Assembly: GCA_037074705.1 (NCBI GenBank) | Contig: CM073590.1 | Location: 136,791,600 to 136,855,599 of the forward strand | Direction of reading: 5' to 3' | Source: Zhengitettix transpicula | Lineage: Eukaryota > Arthropoda > Insecta > Orthoptera > Tetrigidae | DNA: 64,000 nt | Shown here: positions 39,183 through 47,600 of the stretch, piece after piece | Numbering within the stretch: the stretch's first letter is position 1 | Layout of the letters: each line of letters opens with the position of its first letter | Position numbers and translations under genes: made by a program | Notes under the pieces: generated by a model | What the model saw: only the letters and a program-made list of their open reading frames with translations | Told to the model about the DNA's origin: nothing | Database searches by the model: none

Positions 39183-39360
39183 CTACGACGGCGGACCACT
39201 GCGCGGGAGGGCGCCAGTCAGGGAAGTGCTTGGGGAACCTGTCGCGGGACCAGAAGGTGTGTAGCACGAGTCTGTAGACCAGGAGCTTGTCGTCGGCAGC
39301 TGCCAGGTGCAGCAGCAGCAGGAGGAAGCCGCAGCAAGCGTTCGCCGTCGCCGTCGCCAT
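39183..39360 (-). CDS. Spondin-domain secreted protein, exon 1 (signal peptide and start of Spondin_N)
   Basis: First coding exon (codons 1-59 plus one base). The ATG at 39360-39358 is chosen because it opens a textbook signal peptide: a short polar start, a hydrophobic core (FLLLLLHLA) and a likely cleavage after AAA at residue 22, before DDKL. The context is favourable (G at -3, G at +4). The frame stays open upstream to 39498 without adding anything secretory. From residue 28 the Spondin_N domain begins with YRLVLHTFWSRDRFPKHFP, then WRPPAQWS, the family's hallmark opening (YxVxFxGxWSxxxFPKxxPxxRPPAQWS in mindin and F-spondin). The exon ends at a consensus donor (G|GTAAGT) in phase 1, matching the phase needed by exon 2. 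There is no reelin domain before Spondin_N, which points to the mindin/spondin-2 or M-spondin type rather than F-spondin. Family members are secreted matrix proteins in adhesion, axon guidance or innate recognition; the role here is unknown. The exon is far more GC-rich than its surroundings. Confidence 0.93.
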
Positions 39361-39372
39361 CACAGCACTCAC

Positions 39373-39403
39373 TGGCGCCCCACAGCGACCGCCGCGCTTT
39401 ATA
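39373..39403 (-). promoter_or_regulatory. Core promoter of the spondin gene: TATA box and initiator
   Basis: On the minus strand TATAAA (39403-39398) is followed, 30 bases downstream of its first T, by CCAGTG with the A at 39373. That is the canonical distance between a TATA box and an initiator in insect RNA polymerase II promoters. A start at 39373 would leave a 5' leader of only 13 bases before the ATG at 39360. The box sits inside a CpG-rich island (about 39183-39480), which stands out from the A+T-rich surroundings. No clear downstream promoter element is seen. The motifs are visible; their use is inferred. Confidence 0.55.
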
Positions 39404-42400
39404 GCGACGACGTCGCTTCGGCAGACTCCGCCGTGCCCCGAGTCCCACCGGAGATGAGTATCGCTGTTTCCCTCGCGGACTTCTGGTATTACTTGCAAAC
39501 AGTAGCTTCATCTCGCAAATTGCACGATTTACATTGTAGCTTCTAACACTTTAAATGATATCTGAGAGAGGATTTTATTCCTTGTTTTACCAAAATGAAA
39601 AGGTTAGAGAATTTATAACTTGGCCGGATGTAATTCTTAACACCTAAATTATATGAATCAGACACAGAATTTCTAAAATAATGTAAAAGAAATATACAAT
39701 TTTGATAATTAAAATGAGACACAGCAGAAATGAACTAAGAGATCAATGGAACATTCATACATAAAGAGTTCGTTAACACATTATTTGAAAACATTCAGAG
39801 TTGGATACACGACTTAATCTTCAACTTTTCCGCTATCGTACTGCAGAAATGAGTGGCAAACCGACGACAGATTTTTTGACCTGTTTGTATTTTTATGCCC
39901 AATACTTTTATCAGTCACAAATTGTAAAAATAAACCTGTTACATAATTTTCTTAATTATTTAGTTTCGACAATTTTATTTACAAATTCTTTTTAAAAACT
40001 CGAATCATTGAACATAAAAACAATTTTCCATTTAACGTCCAAAATTAATCAGTTATGTCCATAAATATTTATTTTAAAAACACATAATTTTGTTTGGTAT
40101 AATTTTAGACGAAGAATGAAAATATTATTCTAGAATGATGAATGATAATATTTAAGGATAATGTAAAAACAGATACCCACAATTGAAGTAGAATTTATGA
40201 TATTGAATTCCATTTATGGTATTAAAAATTTTTATTACCATTGTTATTTTCAATGCAATACTACTCTTAAAATCTGTTGAAATATAACGACCATTTTGGG
40301 ATCAACGTGTGTGCGGATCGCACCTCACAAATTATTTCGATTGTAAGAGGCAAAGCAGTAAAAACCTTGTCTCTAAATAATTTGTTTGATTCCAATATAA
40401 AATTATTAAACCTGAAGAGGTACTAAAAAAGGACGAAATTTCGGTATATTTAAATTTTTTGTTAATATATTTATTATATATATTATAATTAATCATATAA
40501 TTCATTTTATGGACTTTTCGACAATATTGTCATCATCTTCAATAGTCTGTATTCAATACGCGTTAGTTTTCGTTTGTTTAATGAAAATGATATTGAAAGC
40601 AACGTATTAAATTGTAACCAAAAAGCAATTGTGACTGTAAAACGATTTCATTTCTGATTCCCAATGTATCTGCATTTTCTAAAATATCATTTAAATTTTA
40701 AGATCATTGGTTTCCAGTAAGATACGTGTCTTACAGTAATAAAATACGACAATCAGGCTATGCACCTATGGAACAGATGTAACTTCAATATTCATTGTTT
40801 TTTTCGTCAGAACATTGACATTTAAAAATAAATTAATTTACATGGTAAAATTGAAATCTCCATTGTCCGATTTAATCCACGTAGATGGCGAAAGAACAAA
40901 TATTTTATTTGGACAAATTGAAGGTGACTATGGCAATATTTCCGAAAGCTCCAGATAATTTAAAATTAGATAATTTAAAGAATTATGATATTGTGACTGA
41001 TAACATAATTGTGGATTAAATACAAACATAATAAATACGAACAATAATTTAAGTAGAAAGAACAGACAGAAATCATGTGGAACCATGTCAGAGGGTCAGT
41101 GAAAATGCAGTGATTTACCAAAAATTATTGTATGGTATTTAAAGTGTGCAGTGGTACACTACTAATACTTAACTGGTAATCATAAATTTTTTCAAAAAAT
41201 TACGAAAACTATTTGGTATCTGACGTTGAATTAAAACTTTTCTGCAGCATTCGATAATATTAACATAATCGTCGTCAATATGTCAAAATGAATTGAATTT
41301 TATTTTGACATCGTACGTATTTGATTTAAAAATACTAATATATGTCAATAAAATAATACTTCTGTGTGTGCACAGACAGTAATTTTAGTTTCACAGACAA
41401 AGGGATCCAAACCCGTAAATTTCTGTCATCATTAAAGGATTTATTTTGTTCGTTTTTCTAAAAACCGGTCGGACAGACTTCTATTAAACTGCTTTTAGTT
41501 GTTATACAGATCTGTAATAAGGTTTTCAGCAATATTAGTCTGCCTTCCGCTATCTGACAAAAAAAGAGGCAGCTGCCGTTTCAAAACCTGAACTCAAGTG
41601 ATCGTACAGGAGACACCTTATAAATGAATAGCTTTTTTGCCCTAAGTCAACGACGAAAAACCGATACGTTACACGAAACCGTTACGTTCCCAACGAGACA
41701 TCAGTGTAATGAACTTGTACGAAAATGTATCTCTTAATTTCTGGTCGGAGAGATGAGGCATAACTTTGGTAAGTTAAGTGAAGTAAACTTCTAATCGCGA
41801 ACATCTTCTCAAAGGAAGAGATCTGTCAGAGATTCCTACTCTCAATAGTCAAATATTTGTCGGAACTTCTAATTTCTGTGAAGCGTTTTGTAATTCTTCA
41901 CGGACGAAAGTACTTCATAATTTGATTTAATTTGCCCCTTGCATTTATTTATTTTCTATTGTGTTGATTAAACTTTATATCGGTGTTATTTGGAGCCGTA
42001 ATAAATTTTTAATAAAATTGCTATCCACAATCTTGAGGTGAAATGGAAGACGTTCTAAAACCGGATTTTAATTGCTTTATCGAAAACTGGCTGAATAGTT
42101 TTTCTTTGTAGTGGTAAATAACTTTGAGGCTATCTAAAATTGACATCCACAATTCCAAAAAGTTAAAAATTAAATTTTATTCTATCCCTTTTATATTTAC
42201 GAGGCATGTTATTATACGGCAAAAAAAGTATCTTGACAATAGTAGGAAAGAATATAGCTTTAGAAACATATAGTATCAAGGCGTAACACGAAGTATCAGA
42301 TTTATATTTAGGAACTCTTTAACTGTATAAAATCTCCATTAATTAACAAGTATTTACAGTGTTTTCTAAATAAATTCTCATTATTTAACATCATTCATTT

Positions 42401-42671
42401 TATTTGGGAGACTATTATATGTTGTAGTAAACAATTAGACATATTAAACATAACCGTGTTGTGGCGTCAATTAAAGTGGTAAATTAAGATTTATATGGAA
42501 ATAATTTAAACAATTAAAATTTAAATACAAAACGTTTATTACAAATTTATATTTCGTTGGATTTGTATTAAACTTTTACATAAATGCCACAGCTTTATTT
42601 ATGAAATCTTCAGGCCCACTTATCGGGCCTCTAATAGATATAGTAATCAGGAATTAAATAAAAAAAAGGCA
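39404..42671. other. DNA upstream of the spondin promoter, nothing firmly recognised
   Basis: The CpG-rich island fades out by about 39500. From there on the DNA is A+T-rich and holds one CCTGAAGAGG motif (40410-40460). Proximal regulatory elements would be expected within the first kilobase but none can be named by eye. Confidence 0.4.
40410..40460 (+). repeat. Dispersed repeat fragment with CCTGAAGAGG core (copy 3 of 3)
   Basis: AAACCTGAAGAGGTACT, an A-rich spacer, then GGACGAAATTTCGG and a T/A tail. Same arrangement as at 2079-2128. Confidence 0.5.
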
Positions 42672-43672
42672 GAGCAGCTCTCATAACACTACTTATTATC
42701 TTCGCCAATAATTTAAAAGGAATTTACTTAACAGGGAATGGTATTTCACTGACGCTACTACAACTGTCCACAACTACGTCAGCACAGTTCAGTCAGCTCA
42801 GCAAAGCAGATTTCCACGTAACCACAGTCAATTAAGTCTTTTACTATTTCCGCTCAAACTGACTACCAGACACTTCTCAAATGTTCCATTTACAAGTTTT
42901 TCGTCCAAGATCTACCAGCCAAGTCTTGAACCAACCGATCTTGGTCAGCTCTCTTTGGAGAGACTGAACTCGATTTCACTGCTTCATTTCGTATCGCCGA
43001 TTGTACATAACCACTTCTGGCTGATTCCATTCCAGGCTGGACATGACCACTACTTTTCGACTTCCATTGCAGACAGGCCATGTCCACTACTGGTCGGCTC
43101 CAGTTGCAGACTGGCTTGTTTCCTTGACAAAGCTTTCCACCTAAAATATTGCCGACAATAATATGTCTCCACATTCTTATGCAACGCTGACTGTTGCCCA
43201 CCATACCTGTGTTATCATATTGTCAGCGTAATATTTGGCCCAGGTATTGTAGACAAGTCAGAGTTGCGTAAGAATGTGAAGTGCTTGAGAGTATTGTTGT
43301 CGGAAATGCGTGATGTGAAAAAGCTTTGATGAGAGTTCAGTGCAGTCGTGAGTCGTCAATACGAAATGAGACAGTGAAGTCTAGTACACTCTCCAAAGAG
43401 AGCTGGCCGATGTCTGTTTATTCGAGACATTGCTGGTAGATCATGGACAAAAATTTTGTAGAAGGAATATTGGAGACGTGTCCGATAGTCAGTTCGAGCG
43501 GAGATATGGAAAAGTAAAAGACTTCATTGACTGTGTTTATGTTGAAATCTGGTTTGTTGTGCTGGCTGAATTGTGCTGACGTAGTTGTGAACAGTGAAAT
43601 ACCATGACCTGTTAAGTAAAATTCATCTAAATTATTAGTGAAGTGAATAAGTAGTGTTTTATGATAGCTAAT
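42672..43672. mobile_element. Foldback element FB1: about 1-kb long inverted repeat
   Basis: The left arm begins near 42672 (AGCTCTCATAACACTACTTA) and the right arm is its reverse complement ending near 43672. Matching landmarks include TTTACTTAACAGG, CACAACTACGTCAGCACA, TCTTTTACT...TCCGCTC, CAGCTCTCTTTGGAGAG and CATTTCGTAT. Nearer the centre, ACATTCTTATGCAACGCTGA (left) pairs with the complement of the right-arm GAGTTGCGTAAGAATGTGAA. The symmetry centre is near 43200-43245. The arms are diverged, with indels, so this is not a recent palindrome. The left arm alone carries a 37-bp tandem repeat. A 102-codon frame (43726-43418, minus) spans the right arm; it is unassigned. Candidate explanations are a foldback DNA transposon or an inverted tandem insertion. 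Confidence 0.8.
42999..43109. repeat. Three tandem copies of a 37-bp unit inside FB1
   Basis: The units are 42999-43035, 43036-43072 and 43073-43109. Each has the pattern (A/G)CATGACCACTACT..., a variable middle and a TTCCATTGCAG-like end. Copies are diverged but aligned without gaps. The right arm of FB1 lacks this block. Confidence 0.75.
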
Positions 43673-43984
43673 CTGATGATTTGGTAAGTGCGAAATCTCC
43701 ATTGTAAACGTAGTATAAAATTTCATACCGTCATATTTCTTTTGATTTCTTAAGATTTCATAAAATTTCCTCAGATAAGCAGCGCTGAAGATTTAAGAAT
43801 TTCAATTAAGCTGTGGAATTTATGTGAAATGTACAAAATCCAACCAAATATAAATTTGTAATAAACGTTGTGAATTTAAAAATAATTGTTTAAAATTATT
43901 TACTAATTTACCAAGTCACCATTAATTTTTTGCACTACACAGTATTATTTTTGGTAAGATCTTAAGTTTGAGTATTACAATATA

Positions 43985-44156
43985 CCGTGGCATCGACATC
44001 TCTGGTCATTAGCGACTCATTATGAGTACTCGTATTTGCTTTGTCAGGGGCCTAATTGACGAGAGTTTGTCTTACGCACACAAGCATCCCTCGCCGGGAT
44101 TCGAACCCGGGACCCCTGTGATGCGAAGCAGTCACGCTGACCCCTACACCACAGGA
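43985..44156 (-). mobile_element. tRNA-derived SINE (minus sense)
   Basis: The head (44156-44088) has a polymerase III A box like TGGTGTAGGGG (44151-44141) and a perfect B box GGTTCGAATCC (44107-44097) in a strong CCGGG/CCCGG T stem. The acceptor halves (TCCTGTG and CGAGGGA) pair at about six of seven positions. The anticodon arm cannot form a normal five-pair stem with a seven-base loop, so this is not a working tRNA. An unrelated body of about 100 bp follows (TGCTTGTGTGCGTAAGACAA..., to about 43985). I found no second copy in the window. Confidence 0.75.
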
Positions 44157-44312
44157 CGTCGTCTATTATATGTATTTATAGCCAAATAACTAATATTGGA
44201 TACTAAGAGCTAAGGAGATGTTTTCCTATTCGTAGTTCGGACCGATGTCTCTTGTGCAGATGATTGGTGTATGTGTGACGATGTTACGCAAAAGGAACTT
44301 TAATATTTCGAG

Positions 44313-44892
44313 GAACAACCTCCTGAGGCCTGCGAGGGCTATTCTCTCGCATGCAATACCTGCGAGGGATGTTCTCTCGCAGGCAGAACCTTTTAGGAGA
44401 GAAACGAAGGGGCTACCTTTGGGGATGCCTTTTCCTCTCCGTTTTTGAACTGAGTTCCCACAAGCCGAGGCACATCGGCCTGTTTTGAGAGGTGTATGTT
44501 CCGGGGTCACAGACCTTGGGCATACGGTAAGAGTTGTCCGCTATTCCCATTGGAATAGTCGGCCATCTGCCTCCTAAACTGGTCGACGCACGGAGAAGGG
44601 AATTCTGCTGCGTCCCCACAGCAAACTCCTCTCCCGCTATCGGAAGGGCGTGGGACAAGTACCCAATGCCCGACCTACCCGATGCAGGTTTTCCTAGGGT
44701 TTTCCCTGCATTTCTTTAGGTGAATGCCGGGTAGGATCCTTAAAATATAGCCCGGGGGCCCTAGTAACTCTTGGCTACCTTCCATTACCCTTCCGCATCC
44801 CCACTTTCAAATCCCTTCCTATGCTATTAAAGGGGAGTTTCCCAATGTGGATCACCCTAATGTAGCATGTTGCCCTAAAAAAAAAATAATAA
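44313..44892 (+). mobile_element. Family A retroposon, copy A5, full length, with 12-bp target-site duplication
   Basis: The reference copy. It is flanked by a perfect 12-bp direct repeat, TAATATTTCGAG, at 44301-44312 and 44893-44904. The 5' head (GAACAACCTCCTGAGG...) leads into two hairpins, 44329-44353 and 44359-44383 (CCTGCGAG...CTCGCAGG). The body ends GTTGCCCTAAAA and then an A run and (AAT)n tail. Length is about 580 bp. No polymerase III A and B boxes are evident, so it may be the 3' end of a longer non-LTR element or a non-tRNA SINE-like retroposon. The antisense frame at 44658-44413 is intact and carries one extra codon. Confidence 0.93.
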
Positions 44893-44904
44893 TAATATTT
44901 CGAG

Positions 44905-46499
44905 TATATAAGAACTGGGTAATGTTATCATGTCAAGGTTTGCAGCTTGAATTCCAATTCGCAGAATATATTTCCATCATGGCTCGCTTTTGAAGTTCAA
45001 CTATTTGCAACACGTCGACCGAGCTACCTCAGTTTTCTTATCAGTAACAGATTACCGAAAGAAAATAAAGGTATTACAATTTTGGCGGCATTAACGTCGC
45101 TCTCCTGCACAAACACTATGCGTTAAAGCAGACTGAGGGGAATTTTGACGAAAGGAAGCTGATACTGCAACAATGCCTTATAAGTAAACGCGTTATATAA
45201 AAATCATAGTTATCAGTCTTATCACATTAATAGTGTACACCTTATTATAAAAGCTAAGCCTAGCGCTAGGAAAAACCTTGCACAACGTTTCAATCTCCGC
45301 AGCAATCAGATAGTGTATTTTTATATTGAACTTCGAGACTTCTGTATCTTGATGCGTAAACCAATTACAACCTGGTAATTTGCCTCACATAAGAAATTAT
45401 ACTTTCTGGTATTGCATAGCGTGATTTAGTAAATATTTGCATGAATTTTCAGGTGAGAATATTCCTAACAAAAAATAAATCTTTGATTTCCGTCAGAGGG
45501 GCGATGAATCTGATGAGATAAAGAACATCAGCCTTTCGCGAATAATGGCACTAAAATTAACCGCATTCGACATAATTCGTATTCATAACCGTATTTCTAC
45601 CCGTTGAGTTAAAATGAACAGAAATGTTTTTTAAAAATTAGGTATTTCGTGATTTAGTAATGTTTTGCCATCCAAAAGCATCAGTTTTCAATATTTAAGT
45701 GTCTGATGCTCAGATACTCTGCAATCTGCGAATGTCACTGAAAAGGTCCCGAAGTAGACCAAGAAACGACTGGAGTATAGCAACAGTCCAAATGAAGTAT
45801 TTCCATCAATACCTAGAAATAAAATTCCGTGCATTGCCCATTAGTCTACTATAATAAATCTTTATCTAAATTCATGTGTTATAATTATATTTGTACATAG
45901 TAAAAATACGATGATTTCATATTTTGACCTCAGACCTGGGAACAGCGAACAACTCATACCGTAGGTCCAAGGTCTGTGACCCCGAAACTACACCTCTCAG
46001 AACAGGCCGAGCTGTCCGAATAAATATGTAACACTATTTTGGTGTCCTATATCCAACTGCAGAATTTGTAAGGTAACATTGGAAATAGTTTGAGTATAAA
46101 ACCGGTTATGTAAAAAGAAGAAAAATTCAATAATAAATAATAAAATTTTATTTTTAACTTATTTTAAAATAAATTTTAGACTGACTACATTTAATTCATA
46201 GAAAAATAGTAACCCTATTTCCAGCCTCAATTATTTATTTTACTTATTATTCTTTAAAATATTATATAAAAATATAGACTAAGAATAATATTAATAATAT
46301 AAATGTAGTAGATGAATATGATTCAAAAAATAATAAATAATTGAGACAGAAGATAAGATTTTTAAATTTTATTTTATTTATAGTAGCTAAAGTAATATGT
46401 CATTTTAGATTTCTACAATTGGTGCATTTAAATTTCAAAGAAAAATTTAGTTTTGGTTTTTAAAAGAATTTGATTATGCTCTCGTTGATGTTGTTCATG
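44905..46499. other. A+T-rich DNA, one retroposon scrap
   Basis: Only the A7 fragment (45937-46014) is recognisable. Confidence 0.45.
45937..46014 (-). mobile_element. Family A retroposon, fragment A7
   Basis: About 78 bp matching the core from GGGAACAG...CAACTC to CACCTCTCAGAACAGGCCGA. Both ends are missing. It has no tail and no flanking repeat. Confidence 0.75.
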
Positions 46500-46895
46500 T
46501 TAGTATCTGTTTCCTCTCTTAATAAAATTTTGGGTCAGAACTTGACGAGGTGCTCTATTATGTATTTCAGGTCACATATCGGTTAGGGGCTTTTGTTATT
46601 GTGTAAAGATGCTGTGTCCTGTTATTATTCGCGTTAGGTTTATTTGGTCTTAGAATTAAACTTGTTGGTTTCATTATGGTTCTTACTTCATTTGAAGGAT
46701 AATTAGATTCCATAGTTGTAGGAGATTTGCGCGGGCGTATTTAAATAGATCTCTGGGGGCTAGTTTTTGGGGTGGAGCCCAGCAGCTTTGGCCACTCCGC
46801 GATTTTATTGCCGTGGATGTCTCGATGGCCTGGAATCCACGCCACAAACACCTTTTTTCCTATTTTTTCTATTTCCTGTTGCGCTTTGTTGTTAT
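46500..46895 (-). pseudogene. Non-LTR retrotransposon relic: RNase H domain and C-terminal end
   Basis: On minus, the peptide NNKAQQEIEKIGKKVFVAWI continues as PGHRDIHGNKIAE (46839-46795). This is the last conserved block of the RNase H domain carried by several LINE clades (family: WxPGHxGIxGNExAD). The final catalytic Asp of the AD pair reads Glu here, and a stop follows about 25 codons later. Further downstream, frames with stops resemble the post-RNase H tail (LTRIITGHSIF..., compare LxRLRIGHxxL), reaching about 46500. The reverse transcriptase and endonuclease are absent. This is a dead, 5'-truncated element; the clade (I, Jockey or R1-like) cannot be set from this piece. Confidence 0.75.
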
Positions 46896-47303
46896 TAAAT
46901 TAAATATACTCAGTGTATAATAATAATTAAATAAAAATATCACGTGAGGAACCCTTATTGCCACAACATTAAGTTTGGGGGAAAGCTAACAACATAGAAA
47001 ATGTAAGTCATTTAAATTAGAGAATAAATGTAAAATATATAGTTAATAATACTAATGCATAAATATTGAATCTGCATATGATTAGGACTGAACGAAAACT
47101 TCAAAGAAGAATAAATAATTGGAACGGAAGACTAGATTATTATATTTTTTGTACTGCTTCTTATCAAAATATTCCTATTTTTTGTTTAGATACTTCAATG
47201 ACTGGGTGATAATTTTTGTTATACCACCTATTTAAAAAAATGACAATATTAACTCTATACGAGTATTATACGGTTAAGAAAAGTAGTGATTTTTATTTTT
47301 TTG

Positions 47304-47600
47304 TTTTTTTAAAAGTAACAGGCTACATGAGGGTAATCCACATGGTGGCAACTCCCATTTAATAGCATAGGAAGGGATTTGAAAAGGGGGTGCGGAAGGA
47401 ACAGGAAGATAGGGACCTCAGGCTATAGTTTAAGGATCCTGTCCGTCATTGGTCTAAACGTGATGCAGGACAAACCCGAGAAAACCTGTATCAGGTAGGT
47501 CGGACATTGGGGTATGCTGCGGGTACGATCAGTTTAAGAGGCAGCGCAAACTGAAGGTCTGTGACCCCGGTACATAAAAATCTTAAAACAGGCCGAACTG
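47304..47600 (-). mobile_element. Family A retroposon, copy A6 (truncated, internally deleted)
   Basis: A T run (47304-47310) marks the 3' end, followed by the conserved GTAACAGGCTACATGAGGGT block and the body. It is missing a central portion between about 47510 and 47560 relative to A3, and stops near GGCCGAACTG. The antisense frame is destroyed. Confidence 0.85.

Noticed and set aside
39361..39498. Upstream in-frame ATG (39498) extending the spondin protein by 46 residues
   Set aside because: The extension is Arg/Gly-rich and would bury the signal peptide. It also crosses the TATA box and the predicted transcription start.
39162..39511. Open frames on the opposite strand and in a second minus frame over exon 1
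   Set aside because: They are shadows produced by the GC-rich composition. Only one frame carries the signal peptide and the spondin motif with a matching splice phase.
42955..43204. Protein-coding gene in the left arm of FB1
   Set aside because: The frames cross a 37-bp (not a multiple of three) tandem repeat and are not preserved in the opposite arm.
44088..44156. Functional tRNA gene
   Set aside because: A normal anticodon stem and loop cannot be formed, the acceptor has a mismatch, and a non-tRNA body follows. SINE is the better call.
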